Assembly (NCBI GenBank): GCA_008360955.1 | Contig: LUCM01009796.1 | Coordinates: forward strand, 124,001-188,000 | DNA from: Fasciolopsis buskii | Taxonomy: Eukaryota > Platyhelminthes > Trematoda > Plagiorchiida > Fasciolidae | Reading direction: 5' to 3' | Length of the DNA stretch: 64,000 bases | Shown here: piece after piece, positions 13,605-26,584 of the stretch | How the letters are laid out: every line of letters starts with the position of its first letter | How positions within the stretch are numbered: position 1 is the stretch's first letter | Made by a program: the position numbers and the translations under genes | Notes under the pieces: generated by a model | Told to the model about the DNA's origin: nothing | What the model saw: only the letters and a program-made list of their open reading frames with translations | Databases searched by the model: none

Positions 13605-14489
13605 ATGCATGTTGTGGTGGATTTACAATGACAGCTCGTAGTCAACGCTCTTTTCCACTGAGAAAAAAATATGTTTGTAAAATGAAAGGCATAGGACTCA
13701 CTGACAAAGCGAGCGTTTGTCGTGGATGGTTATCGTCTAGTTGGGCATAACCAGACAAGGTTTTTCGGGACTAATATTCCTTATTTGGGAACACTTTTTC
13801 TGCATGTATGTTTCATTCTAATTTTTCTCCAGCTAGCTAATAATATTCGTCAATTCTTGCGATTTATGAATATGGGTACCCTGCAATGTTTGTTTAACTG
13901 CCATTCTTCTCGCAGACAGTAAAAATATATAATCGAGTCTTCAGCTACGCAACTGTTAATAGCTGAATGCAGCAATTATTTAGCCAGACTACAATTCAGT
14001 CATTTCCCTTTCAAGGTAATATACCATTACTTGATTTTAGATCACGCAACTGATTCTTGCTAAGATTTGTAATGTGTAAAGATGAACCGAATCAGTCTTT
14101 ATTTACCCTACTGTTGAGAGGTCATCAAGTTTTCTGTTGCGACATTTCATTATTTTATGAAAAGTAAGTGCTACTATATTTTCATTGCTTTCAAGAGCAT
14201 TTACGGCAATATAGATTGCATTTATACAAAAATGGGTTATATTGGAGCTCACACTGCTGTCTACCGAATGACTAACTAGGCAGTGCGTCAGATAACTGGT
14301 ACAACAATGAATCGTAATGCGCGTAATGCTGACCTGATGCTCAGAAATCCTCCTTTATCCACTTTTGTCTCTATTTTCCAGCAACCTTCTTCTACCCTCT
14401 TTTTCTGTCAAAAATGTCTCGCTGACATAATGGGGACACTTGGGGTGGGCTGTGTGATATGAGCATTGCAATGGTTCTCGGTGAAAAGC

Positions 14490-15260
14490 CGTAACCTGAA
14501 TGAGGCCGAGATCCTTGTGCGCCTCGCGAACTACCTACGACATGCACGAAACGCAGTTAACAGAATGGCAGGAGTTATAGCCCCTTACGGAATGAATTCT
14601 GAAAATTTAGGTTGTAAAGCCATGTCATACAGTTGCACGTAAGCACATCAGATTTTGACAATTGGTGACTTCTCGATTGTGGACGGCAAAACCAGTACCA
14701 AACGCGAGGAAGCTTATATCCAAGGCCTGCGTTTATTACTCCAAGCTGAAGTGCATTTGGCTTGGACTTGATGTTTTACTCAAGCCAGAAGTTTCTTATG
14801 TAATGTCCCACAGTGGGCTTACCATTACTGTTTGCTCAAACGATGTTGAGCTTGTATGCTAGAGATATCGGTCACTCGGCGATTTTAGACCGTCGCCGTT
14901 TACATAATATCGCCAAGATTGGATGGAGTTGCGGTGAGGACATTTCTACGGTTAGAAACCGAGTACTAGGGACCAGTTCAGATAAAACTCCATCACAATG
15001 TAGGCAGGATAGTAAACTTCACAATTTGGGGCAGTTGATGTCGATACCAAATGTTCGGCTGTCTTAAAGTGCCTTAATGTCTTTTGGTTCCTCAGGGTAG
15101 AGAAAGCATTTGGAAGTATACAGGTTATGTGGGACCGTGGAATGAGAAAATATACAGGTAACCTAGCTAAATTAGTTCCCTTAAGTGTCGGTGGCTGGGT
15201 TGTGGAAGATTCTCCAACCTGATGAATGGCGATGCTGAAAGAACCGCGGAGACGGGCGGT
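14490..15260 (+). mobile_element. RTE-type LINE, decayed 3' coding part
   Basis: Broken frames recall the C-terminal part of fluke RTE-like LINE polyproteins in the right order. First, 14493-14642: a stretch after the lost catalytic motif, ending RNAVNRMAGVIAPYGM, which in intact elements precedes a Ser/Cys-Lys-Cys segment and the L-T-I-G-D block. Here LTIGDFSIVD follows at about 14652-14685. Next, 14700-14800: NARKLISKACVYYSKLKCIW, as in the conserved NAR-I-KAR-A-x-L-x-LW block. Next, 14840-15060: RRLHNIAKIGW, VRNRVLGTSSDKT and a decayed RWLGHVLRM (HNLGQLMSI). Last, 15096-15225: a Trp-containing stretch IQVMWDRGMRKYTGNLAKL ending GGWVVEDSPT, like the element's final G-W-GPRD motif. Frameshifts and stops separate these parts, so the copy is dead. 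Matches are from memory of the family; a protein search would settle them. Confidence 0.75.
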
Positions 15261-15264
15261 CGTG

Positions 15265-16480
15265 TTGACGATTCTGCCCAAGCAGAAGCATTAAAATATT
15301 GTGGCTTTATAATCAAATCACATTCCGTATTTCGTCTACTAAGGTCTTCTGTCCCGCGTCCATTCCGCGTTAAACTCCAAGATGCATAATGCTGAGCAAC
15401 GCCGCGACCAGTCAGTTTCACCCCAACTATCTGTACACTGATGATAATCGCGATGCTAGTTATGGTATGATATGGTCTACTATTCATTATAGGTTCTGGA
15501 AGCTTCTGAGTAGGTCATCATGAAGCAAACTTTTGCGCTGTAGATCCACTTAATCACTGTTTTGTTATGTGAATTCCTGACACGATTTCATCCAGTTGCT
15601 TGTTAATCTACCCTTCATGATCGATGTCAAAGCGATGATAATTCTAACTAGCGCTAAGCTTGCAGATGCTACGACAAATGTCTTTAAAACAAGTTTGAAA
15701 TACTACTTGTGCTAGGATAAATTAAAGTCCATTTGAATTAGTCTGAATGCATAGGGTTTTGGGTAAATGCGAATGAAGTTTATCAAGGGTAAAACACTGC
15801 TATTACACTTTACTGAACGCAGTTCATTGAATGCACCAACAAAGTCAATGTGCATCAGCAAATCTGATTATTTATCACAAAGGTATCGATAAGTTGGATT
15901 GTTTCAATAGAACGAAAACTGCGCAACCTTCATCGATGTTTAGCTCTTGTAGATAATTCTACAGGTTTATCGATAAGCATGTTCAGAATGCGTAACCGCA
16001 GCTGAATGTCTAGGCGTGGTCGTGAAGCCTCAAATACCTCTCATCTATAGTAAATCATTCTTAATGTTATGCATTGGCATGTTTAAGATTAGGTGAATAC
16101 GAGCTTGTCGGTCAGTGTTATTCCCAATGTATCACATAGATTGCATGTTCACTCATCAAATCGATTCACATCGATACTGAAGATGACCGTACCCAAGGGC
16201 CTTTACTTGGTTTTTCCAATCCAGATAGTACCGAGATGCAACTCTTCCCGGTTTCAGCTCCGTACCCACCAAAGAGTTTGTAGTCGCACTGCGGCGGACT
16301 GCATCCGAATTATTTGAACACTTTGAAATACCAAAGACGCACCTAACCGGTTTGGAAATTTGTGTTCGTCGTTGTTCAGGTTCTCAGGTTCCATGGGTTT
16401 CTGATATTTAGCTGGACTGCAAGGTCGTAAATATGTCAACACCAGTTGAGATGAGATCGTCCATGCAAGTGTGCAGTTGT
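15265..16480. other. No supported feature after the LINE fragment
   Basis: Possibly includes the 3' tail of the RTE copy just after 15260, but no simple-sequence tail is obvious. A 106-codon open frame on the minus strand (15167-15487) overlaps the LINE end and is taken as its shadow. Confidence 0.35.
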
Positions 16481-16487
16481 ACTTGTG

Positions 16488-16562
16488 GGGTCACCACTGA
16501 CCTTGACCTGGAAATTTTGCTTCCGGTTTCCACTCGAATTCTGTCGCTTTGACCTTTGACCT
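16488..16562. promoter_or_regulatory. Cluster of nuclear-receptor half-site sequences
   Basis: Within 75 bases are GGGTCA (16488-16493), TGACCTTGACCT (16498-16509) and TGACCTTTGACCT (16550-16562). On the minus strand the last is AGGTCA-A-AGGTCA, a perfect direct repeat with 1-base spacing (DR1), the classic RXR/HNF4-type site. The middle one contains TCAAGGTCA, the extended half-site of monomer-binding receptors. Whether this is regulatory or chance is unknown; no nearby promoter or first exon could be identified. Confidence 0.2.
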
Positions 16563-16679
16563 TAGTAGACTGACACTCCGACTCAGAAGTTTGATGCGTT
16601 TTTGCTGTTTTGAATATGTGCATATTGTGGGATTCAGCTGTGCAAGATAATCAGCAAAAATAACTCCTACTTGCGATTA

Positions 16680-17720
16680 TGGTTCAGCAATGACTTAGAT
16701 GAATTCTCTGCCTCATCCAAATGTTCATGTGAGTCAATTCGTTATGTCTATGGGTTGAAGTATATGAAAACTGCCAGGCTTTCATTAATTTCCTCCAAGT
16801 TGCTTGGTCTTGACGTTGTGACCTTCTTGGGTTTCGTGGAAGAATATAAGAGAGTTTGGACTGCATCTTGTGGCTAGTAATTTCTTTTCACCCAGTCTGA
16901 CGTTTGTAATACTTGTCGCAGTTCATGAACTTGACTTTATTTATAAAACGTTTTGTTCTCCTGTTTTCTGTTCCCTTTTTGATCTTGATATAAATATTCT
17001 CAAATTATAAAACGATCTATGGACAGCTGTGGTTCTTGAGGTTGGAGTAGTCTTGCAGTTCGTTCAGGTGCTTTTTTGGTGTATGTTAGATTGATCCTCC
17101 TATTTTACAGTTTCCTTCTGTCCGTTTCCTTGTTCATTGCGCACCCTGTTCTTCTTGCAAAATTCTTTGGTTGTCCGCTTTTCTTGAACCTCCTTCTTGC
17201 TTTCTTGGTCCTTCCCTGAGACAGCAAGGTTTGGCTCTCTGAATATGGTTTGGATAAATGGCTGTTTGTGATTTGTTTGGGTGGTTGCTATGACAGTCTA
17301 TTATTTAATCCGTGAGTTTGTTTGCGATACACACTTGGCTGCAATATGCCGTTGGCGGTGATTTTAACCAACACGTCCAAAAATGACGGGTCACCATCTT
17401 CCTCTAGTTTTAAGGTGAACTTGATATCTCTGCATATGTTGTTGATTAGTTTGTGTTTTTCTTCGATATGTGAACGTTTACTAATGACGAAAGCATTATA
17501 AACATATCTGACTTAAAGTTTTAGCCGGATCCTTGGTAATGCGATGTTTTCCAAGGCTTGCATTACCGCTTGAATAAGAAATCCCGATATGGGTGAGCGT
17601 ACAGGTGTTCCTTTAATTTGTTCTTACACGTCATCATTAAATTTCACCCGCGTGTATATGCACATTTCCAGTAGATTATAAACTAATTGTGTGTCCGGTG
17701 GTTTATCCATACCACTTTCA
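16680..17720 (-). mobile_element. Penelope-like retroelement, degenerate RT plus GIY-YIG
   Basis: Read on the minus strand, from 17720 down, broken frames give the Penelope-type reverse transcriptase in order. There is a palm block IKGTPVRSPISGFLIQAVMQ (about 17560-17620; intact elements have GTPMGSPISG). The catalytic region reads RYVYNAFVISKR (about 17480-17512) where active elements have YVDD. Next come DIKFTLKLEEDGDPSFLDVL (about 17370-17430), a PSVYRKQTH block (about 17310-17345) and the thumb-like KAPERTARLLQP (about 17050-17090). Downstream, KFMNCDKYYKRQTG (about 16890-16935) resembles the start of the GIY-YIG endonuclease, and AWQFSYTSTHRHNELTHMN (about 16735-16790) resembles the element's closing block. 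Stops interrupt the frame and both catalytic Asp are lost, so it is inactive. Confidence 0.75.
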
Positions 17721-17809
17721 GTTCCTTAGTTAATCCACATCATCCTCGTCGAGCCCTTGTCACTCTGATGCTTTACAGTGATTTGCCTATTGTTGTAAAC
17801 ACTTGGTGA

Positions 17810-18142
17810 TATGATTTCGGTTTCGTCGCACGTTTTATTTGTAATCACCGTGCCCTAATCCAAGGTTATCAGGATGTCACCAAACTTTACCGAGCAAGCT
17901 TTTTGAACGAATTCGAAAAAGGTTACACTCCAGCTTCAATAACAGATTTACCAGGTGACAACTGGTTTTTGCCAAATAATTTAAATACTGATCAAATAAT
18001 AATTTTTGATGCTGAGAATTTGCTGTTTGGTTATGTGATAGCTAAATGTCCGCCCTACCGTTGGACCCATAAACGGTTTATTGGATTTCGTTCTGCTTTG
18101 AACAATTTAGTTGCCATTGAAAGTATGACGAATAATCCTTAG
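17810..18142 (+). CDS. Open frame beside the Penelope relic, unknown
   Basis: An open frame of 110 codons follows a TGA at 17807 and ends in TAG. Its first third overlaps the presumed 5' flank of the Penelope relic on the other strand. An acceptor-like TAATCCAAG|GTTATC at about 17863 could start an exon coding for a 92-residue end with an acidic, Asn-rich middle (LPGDNWFLPNNLNTDQ). AATAAA occurs at 18421-18426, 279 nt after the stop. I found no upstream exon in matching phase and no known domain. It may be chance, or an unrecognised part of the element's neighbourhood. Confidence 0.15.
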   Translation, partial: YDFGFVARFICNHRALIQGYQDVTKLYRASFLNEFEKGYTPASITDLPGDNWFLPNNLNTDQIIIFDAENLLFGYVIAKCPPYRWTHKRFIGFRSALNNLVAIESMTNNP

Positions 18143-18904
18143 TTTCGTCCGTCACCAAATAGAATTCAAAATAGAAGACCGATCACTTTCAAGAACCACC
18201 GGCCTCCATTTTTCCGTCACTCGTCGCAAAACAAGCATTCTTCGTAGAATAGAAACATTCCAAAGTTTTACCAGCTCACCAAACAGGCAAGATGATCAGT
18301 CCTGAACTACATAAGAACTTTCTCCCTTACATATGTCGTGCTTTGTCCCACTTATGGAAACGGCAGCTGTTATCTGACTTCAACGTTGGTCCATCTGTTT
18401 TATGCATTTAACAAGCAAACAATAAAATGGACCCACGAAAGTCACCCAATTTACCTGTCTTAATGACAGGAGAAAATTACTCATGCGTAATTCCTCCTTT
18501 CGTTATTATGCACGAAGAAATTTGGTTTTCACACAGTCTTCTTTGTGGTGCTGATTAACCGATAGGTTGGTGAATCATAGAACCATAGTTTTAAGTCATT
18601 GGCTCGTTAGCCAGATTGCACACTTATTAGCACAAATCGATTGTTCCAATGATATTTCCTCGGGCTTGAGGTTCCTTTACCGTTTGGATAGCTGAAGAGT
18701 GACGAGCTCCGGATGTAAACCATGGGTGTCATGAACTGAGGTTGAATGGTGTAAAAGTATTAGTCCCCGGGGTCACTGCAGTCTGTTTGGGGAACAAAGC
18801 ATTGCAAAACGACGAAAACAATGACGTCTTAGATGACAGTCTGCTAACTAGAGCGAAAGGAATAGTTGGAAAATAAATTGGCAAGTTGACCCATCTATTA
18901 ACCG

Positions 18905-18982
18905 TCTTCCACTTCGGCGGGATTCGAACTCATCCAATGACGCAACCACACATGCCCTCTACCAGTTGAGCTACCACGGAAG
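18905..18982 (-). repeat. tRNA-derived SINE-like element
   Basis: On the minus strand: complementary ends (CTTCCGT and GTGGAAG, with two G-T pairs), an A-box TAGCTCAACTGG followed by TAGAG, and a B-box GAGTTCGAATCC, spaced as in a tRNA. The T-stem and anticodon stem are poorly paired, so it is a SINE head or tRNA pseudogene rather than a working tRNA. Confidence 0.55.
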
Positions 18983-18989
18983 GTGTTCG

Positions 18990-21900
18990 GACCTTTCACT
19001 TAAGGGTCAATGCTAACGCGAGCAAATTATGTAACCAAGTCCAAATAACTCGCAATATGGCTGTCGAAATAGGAGTGTCGCGTGAACCCATCAGCATCTA
19101 CTAATAAAAATCACGAAATGTGGTTTGGTAGAAGTTGATAAAGGCAGAACTGAATCAACCCTATTGACAAATTGAGTGCTTTGGAGAATACTCAGTTTTC
19201 TTCGTGTAAATCGCTATCTTGGTGGGGATCCATTATAACCGAAATAAAGCGAAATAAATTGCCCTGACAATGATATACCTACAAATGTCCTGGTTCCATA
19301 GACTTGGATTTTTGTCTCTGTGGGGTGATGCTGTGATGTAATCTCTAACTGGGTCTATTTCTAAAATGGATAGTACCAATTTTCGCTGTAAATTCAGGAT
19401 TCCCTAGTCATAGAAACGTGCTTCGAAGTCGTCGTCACTTTCTACCCAACGGTATGTCTACCTTTTACTCTTAAAGTTGTGCATTTGTTGGATACTATCG
19501 AGAACAGCAATCTTATATAGGCTTTACTCATCCCGTCAAAAGCAATGTGAAACAAAGCAAACACTGTAAGATAGAGTGTTGTAGAGCTTTTTACTAACTT
19601 TCCGCACATTTCACTGCATCACGCACTCGATCATGTCGAAAGGTTTCGTGCAAGTACGATCGCTTTCAATCAGCAATTTTTCCGATCGCGAAACCGATTA
19701 GACTGGGACGAAAGTTTACCAAACGCAGTCAATTTCACGCATACCCACACATATTGTTTTCATGTTTCCATGTTCAAGTGTTTATCTAGCAGCAGACTCA
19801 GTACACAGCCGAGCGTGAAACAATTGCTTGACTTGAGTAAACATAAATAAACGGTCCCGTAGGCACGTCTGGCGTTTATGGGCTGGCTTGTGCGTGCAAC
19901 CGATCCGTCTATTCGAAGACATTTTGTTATTATCTGCCTGGGGCCGATAAACACCGGATCGTCTGGGGCTATTATGAAGACAATTGAGACTATCGTCTGA
20001 ATTGGGAAAGTTGCACTTCTTGTTTCACTACACGGATTTCATTTGAAAGGTATAGATTTTCGTATGGATGGTGCTAAATTTATCCGACGGCTTACCTCAT
20101 GTTAAGGATTCCCAATTCCCCGCAGCATGATGAAGGCATTGCCCGGAATATTTTGTTTGCACTTGACTATTTGTTCGAAGAAAATACTCACATGGTGTTT
20201 CCATGGACAAGAACGGCAAACTCCAAAGCAAGTTTGCAAAGTCACTGAGCATTGTGGAAAAATATTGACTACTTAACTCGGTGCTCATGATTCCCCAGCG
20301 CTGATTAGTCTTAAAAGTAAAGCCAATTGACTACCACACATCCCATTCGTCAAGTCAATCTTGAGGGCGATTGCATTGTTCCTCAGCTACATCTGCTGTT
20401 TATTGCCTATAAAACCGGGAGGTCTAATAAGGATGATAAAACTCTTAGCGATAACATCATCTTGAATTAGGAGACCAAAAATGGGTAGGCAGCTGCATGA
20501 ATCTAGACGTGTTCTCTTCGTGACAAACGGCCTACTTGTATACGTTTATGGTAATAAGGCAAGATGGTCCAATTTAAGAAGTTCCCAAAGTCGACTGAGC
20601 AGTTCTTGTCAGACTGAGGTCAAGTATTCATTAGTAGCTTTTTTACGCTCGCAAGGAGAATGTTTTGCTTCCCTTTTGAGTTATTCCTTATATCTTGGTT
20701 CTGAAACACTAGTCAACCCTTCAAACTATATTTCCTGTAGGAACACCTTTTAGTCCATGCAGTTTCTTAATGCTTGTAAATGAGATCTTAACTTTCTGCG
20801 GCAATTCAAAACCTGATGCTAAGGTAAAAGCAGGGCCTGGTTACATTCTTCATTGTAGTGTGAATTGTTGACCGCACTGTGACGGACGTAATATTGATCT
20901 TTCAATGCGGAGTTTTGTAAACTGACGTTGGCAAGGTGAGTGTCTCCTCAGATTACGCACTGTAGCCTAGATGCATGATAAAGAGCTTAGCACTCGTTTG
21001 AAGAAGACGCATGTTCTAGCCCGATTTGAAGACTGGCGATTTTTTCGAGCACGCTGAGCAATATTAGAATCTGGTTGATGTTTCAATTTTACCGCATGTA
21101 CACAAATACAAATGAGAATATCCAGACGATAATTTTTCATCATGCAAAGCAACAAAGCAGCTCGTCGCTTCGACCCCATGGAAGTGGTGCACATGTCATA
21201 TTCAAATCCTCCGGTGCGTTTAAAATGCCAACAAATGAATCGCTTGTCGCACTGTGTGGCATCAAAAAACCGAATACCCCAGGTTATTGAAGTACTTAAG
21301 AAGTTCGACCGGCTATCTCTAGAATGATGTTCTGCTCCATTTTTGAGCATCGAATAGACACAATTCGTGATTCTTAACAAGACCGTCGTGTAAGTGTACA
21401 CAGGCATTTCGAATATCAGTTTCATTCTGATATTGGACTACGATTAATTTACTAGACGGGACATATTCGCCTATTACCGAAAATAATACAGCCGCGTAAT
21501 TCGTGAATCCATAATATTTTATACCTTTGGTGTATGAATCTTCTCAATCGGTAAAGTATTGTTTGATAATTGTCTTATATATGCATTGCATTACAGTTTT
21601 CCGTGTAATTACCAATTCATTTTCTCGGTTTGTTCAGCTTAGCCATGCCAAATAGAATGAAATTCAACAACGTTTAGTGATTATTCTGAATCTATTTTAG
21701 TCTATTAGGTTCACTGCGGTTCAGAAACTAATTTGGGATGTTGCCCCACGGATTGTTCGCTCCATTTTCTTGCCATGAGTGACTCTTCTAACATGTGTTG
21801 GGTCAAAGTCAAATGGTGAACAGTAGATTTTTGGTAAGACTAGACCTGAACAGATTGTCTGCTGCCCAGACTATGGCGAAACGTAGACAGGCAGCGAAAT

Positions 21901-24900
21901 GTCTAGACCTGGGGATTGAAAAACCGTGACATATACGTGAAATGTGATTAAATTTCTGCCTCTTCCCGCAGGTCAGACTCGTGCACCAGAGAACTCATCT
22001 CCAAGGCTGTAATGTGAAAATGGATCGTTTGCATTTAGTCGTCAGATTAGCACAAAACTGCTTAAAAACTGATGATATTTTTGTCCGTCGTTGTTAAACT
22101 GAGAATGCTAAATCAACGAGAAAATAAAGCAGTTTGACATTTTTCCGAAAGCATTCATTTGTGTGACAAGAATATCAAAATTTCACAAATACCACTTTTC
22201 CGTGTTTTGTTGCTATCCCGGTGCGGTGAGCTGACCGGTTCATAGCCTCTTTCTTTGAACAGCGAGCAGGTGAAAAATATGCCCGATTCGTTTTGTTGGG
22301 TGTGGAATGAGACTACTCACTGGTTTGCAGCTGCCAAGCTACAGTCATTTAACTTGGTCCAGCCGTACTGCAGGTGCAAGCCTCAGCTATCAAACTGTGT
22401 TGCTAGCCTTGGACGATACATGTTTGCGTTGAAGCAGTGTGGATGCTCCATGTTTGCCTGAAACAATCAACGTAAGTTTTCAATTTCATGTGTGTTGGAC
22501 ATTCAATGCAAACCTTGAAATCATGGCACTTATTATATTAGCAAAATAGAAATTCATAGGAATAATTTTACACAATAAAATTCAGATCCCAAACCACATA
22601 ATCATACTTAACAATACACACCAAACTTTGAAGCCCCCTGCAATTATTTCTCACCTTTTTGTTTGTAACCTCAAAAAATATAACTGTAACTTCGCAAATT
22701 GTGAAAACGTGCGTTTGTCTAATGTCACATTCGACAGTCTGATTACTTTGGTATGCTACCTCTCATCTTTCTCGTTGGATTCGATCAGCCCGGACTGAGA
22801 AATAGAGCACAAGCGGGGAATTCAGGATGCACTGTTTCATGATGATTAGTGCATGACATTGTGCCTTTGATTCAGCGGCATTCCAAAAGTCACTTATCTG
22901 TGGTAGACAGAGTCGAGAAGTATCACATCTCTACTAGACCAAATACGATTGTTTTTTCTATGTTGGCGTCATCAAAGTAGTCATAATGCTGAAGTAAGCC
23001 CCACCTCACTGGTAAGAAAAGCAACATCATAAATGTTACAAAACTGACATTATTTCATATAATTAAAGGGTATCAAGTAAAAATATATGTATGGCTATGC
23101 ATGGCTGTGTATACGACCTACAGAGAAGCCACGTATCTTTTGGAGGTTAATAAAATGACGACCAGCGTCGTCGAGTCTGACGAATCCATTTTTGGTTAAA
23201 GGCACTGCTTTGTGCTGAAATGATGCTCAATACAAATTTAAGAATTATTCCAGATAGCCGGCTGACCAAGACTTTCGTGCCGGGTTTGCGTCTCACAGCA
23301 GTCGCAGTAAACGTGAAACGCAAACGATCCCCATCAAGAAAAAACAACGGGGCGCGAGTGACTGTTGTCTCATGACGACAAAGCATTTTAGTGCCATTTA
23401 ATCTCTTATTACTTGTGTTAATTCCAGAAATTTGCTATTGGATATGGCAATATGTAGTTCTCAAAAACGCATGCTTGAACATGTTGGGTCTCCTGCTACC
23501 GAGTAACCTGCTGACGACTGTTGCAATATATCTTTCCAGTGCCTATTCTATTTTTTTTGGATTTCTGTACTAACTTCTATTTGTCTGAGCGCTTGGCTGT
23601 TACATGTTCCGTCTTCCTGAGCCTCCAGTCCTTAGTCAGCAAGTGCAGAACCCTTTTTCTAAGCATTTGAACAAAAGCACTGATCGACCTCCAGATCGTC
23701 TGGATAAATGAAAAGGGAAATTTTAAAGTACAAATTTTGTTTGCTATTAGCCGTGTGAACAAGATCAACTTTCCGTCATGCCTTCATACAACCCGATGAG
23801 GGTATACCTTCAGGTCAGACAAACACCAGGGCTATTGGGATGCAAAACACACGTCATTATATCCCAATATGAGGTGTGGCAATACAATAATGGAGGGAAA
23901 GAAAGCCTGAAATATAGTTGGAGATGAGCGCCGAGATCACCAGTTACCAGTTTGTCATTTATATATGAGCGAACTAGATCAGGAATAACATGGTTTCTCT
24001 ACGTAGAGTCAACCGAAGGGTGGAACTTTGTTGTCAAACCAACTGCAGAATAAGAACATGATTTTCACAGTCGTGCGAGCTGATGGTGGTCAATTTCGAG
24101 TAACAAAATATCTGACAAAGTATCTTGAACATTAAAATGTTTTTCAGCAATACAGTCAGCAGGCGTATCTTTTCTAACTACACTATACAATGGATGCAGT
24201 TCTCATTTTTAACGACAAGAATGATATCATTAACATTTAGGCTGAGACACGCTAGACGCAGAGGGTTAGAAGGCATGAATTAACACGGTGAAGAAGAAAC
24301 GTCAAAGGAATCCAACAAAGGGATTAAAAGAATGGTCACCTTGAGAAACAGACCGTGTATGGTTTTTTCTAAGAAAGCTGCCAAGTCAAATGTCTGCAAC
24401 TTTGTAAAGAGCCTCACCAGCTAGTTTGACAGCCACTAAGTTGGGAGAGAGAAATAGATAGAAATAAAAAAAGAGCAGGAGACAAGACGGTCAAATGGAA
24501 AATGCCTGAAGAAACGGGAAGGAGTAATAGGGTATTGTTTCCGAATGAAGGAAACACGGTATACGACTGGTAACATATTCACCTTAGACAATTTAAGATG
24601 ATTTAGGTCGGCACTCTTTTCCTAAGCAGTCCGAGGAAACGATTTACTGTGGCAGACAGCCAGAAACATCTGCATCGTCAAAAAAAACAGTTCTTAGTAG
24701 ACAGAATCAACCGTCAAGAAAAGTACCCGAGTGGAAAATGTTGTTTACTGAATCAGGTTTAGACATTGGCGTTTTGTGGACAAACTGTACGAGATCATTT
24801 ATTTACGGGCCAGTTGAAACAGGACTAAGGAGGTTCGAAGACAAGTAATGGACATTGGTGTTTCGATACCTATCTATTCACATCTTGGAAACCGGGATTA

Positions 24901-26580
24901 TTCCAGCAGAATTCTAGAAATGAGGTTAGATAGTAGTGGCAAGAGAAATATTGAGAAGGCTTGATACTGGAGGAACAAAATAGAACGCACATAGTTTTAG
25001 TGCTAAGGGACCTACAGGATTTATTCTGTTAAATGCTAATCAAAGACTTCAGGATTGAGTCTCTCAAAAATGAGGTGGTCTTTCTGGGTTAATAGGTGGG
25101 GGGAAATCAAGAAATGTCCATAGCATTTGAAGAACGCATGACTGAGGTTTTGGTCATGGGTGTTAAATTTTGATTTTGGATTCAGGAGCTTTTTCTAGGC
25201 TTTCCAAATCTAGCGACAATTTATCACCAGAACCAGTGTCTGTATACAGTGGATGCAGTCCTCTGATCGCATGTTTTATAGAGGTATTGGAACTTCTGAC
25301 GGTACGCAGCAAATCGTCGTAGCGCCTCATTCTTTAGCTCGAAGGGAAAGTCTCCCGTGTGACGTATTGTGACTTGGCGGGACAGGAAACAGCATGGAAG
25401 AAGTTGATGTTATCGGTTAGATACTCGCTTTGGTGCAATCCGTTATGAATGGAAAAGAAAAAAAGTGTATCGGCTCAGCCAACCATAGAACAAAACGCAT
25501 TCAACTAATTTTCAAAACAAACGGACCTATTCACAAAACGGTTTGGAAACGTGAACCAAGTTAGGAAATCACTTTTCCACAAATCTCGGAATGTTGAAAA
25601 GGATTTAAATGATTCCACTAGGTGCGCATTTATAGACAAATAATGTTACGAAAATTTACTAAATTCAGGTCAAGAAGGACATCAGTATGTTAAGAAAGGT
25701 TTGAAGTTTAATTAATCCAATGGAGGATGAGTAGGGCAAGTGAAATCATTTAAGGTCAACGGCGCTAACGCGAAAAAAACTGTCCGTGGTAGTGAAAACA
25801 TGATACGATATTTAATCAGAGAATTGTCAAAAGTCATGGTGTTTGATATCGGATAGAGTGACGAGTAAACGAGATGATGTTTCCGAATCCATTAGAATAA
25901 TATGCTCTGTAACGCTCAGAGATAGAGTTAATTTTAGAATTAATAATATAAAATGTAAGACAGAAAGATTTACAATACTTGGAACAGATAACTGCCAAGC
26001 CACAGTTTTCTTTGTGTTTCAAACTCCTAGGACGGATAACCTTACATCCTGCAAGAGGAACTGCATTGTCATGGAAACCAACATGCAATCGACTTTTGTT
26101 TCGGAGAATGGCCCCAAAATTTTTAATTTCCTTCTAGGAAACAGAATGAGCTATCTCATCCATCTTTCCCACAAAAGATTGCACAATAGCAGACGAAATG
26201 GATGACAAAAATATGGTCCGCGATTAGCCAACATCTGAGAGCACGTCTTCATGTTCCTCGATACGTTCTTGGGTAGAATTTTCATTTGACTTCTAGACGA
26301 ATGTCGAAAATCACGTAATTCAGAGGAACACTCGTAAGGGATTCAAAAAGATGCCGGGGCGAGAGAACGCTCGTATTGCAGAATAAATTTGGAAAAAACT
26401 GATGATGGGAAAATGAATAAATACGGTGCAAGGTGGAAACATTTCAAAGCTCACTCAACGGACATCAAAATATTGCGAGATGGGTGACATGTGATTTTTT
26501 TTTGATAAATCTCTGTTCTATTATATGCGAATTTTGACCATCTATTTTTCCCTCCGGTCTCTCAATAAGGCCAAAAGAGA
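18990..26580. other. No supported gene in about 7.6 kb
   Basis: The longest open frame of the window lies here (20967-21425, -, 152 codons), but that is within chance expectation for AT-rich sequence; it has no known motif and no convincing splice context. A good acceptor-like run (CTTTCTTTGAACAG|CGAGC at about 22261) leads into a 65-codon frame ending at 22461, with no partner found. Around 24.2-25.1 kb the plus strand is purine-rich without a clear feature. A 120-codon frame (25843-26205, +) is likewise unsupported. Confidence 0.35.
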
Positions 26581-26584
26581 CGTG

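Noticed and set aside
14470..15480. A second NAE-R-R motif near 15390 as part of the RTE element
   Set aside because: It would be out of order relative to the other blocks, so treated as coincidence.
15167..15487. 106-codon minus-strand frame as a protein gene
   Set aside because: Overlaps the end of the RTE LINE on the other strand and looks like a shadow of it.
20967..21425. Longest open frame in the window (152 codons, minus strand) as a gene
   Set aside because: About the longest frame chance predicts for AT-rich sequence of this size; no domain, no splice context, no polyadenylation signal.
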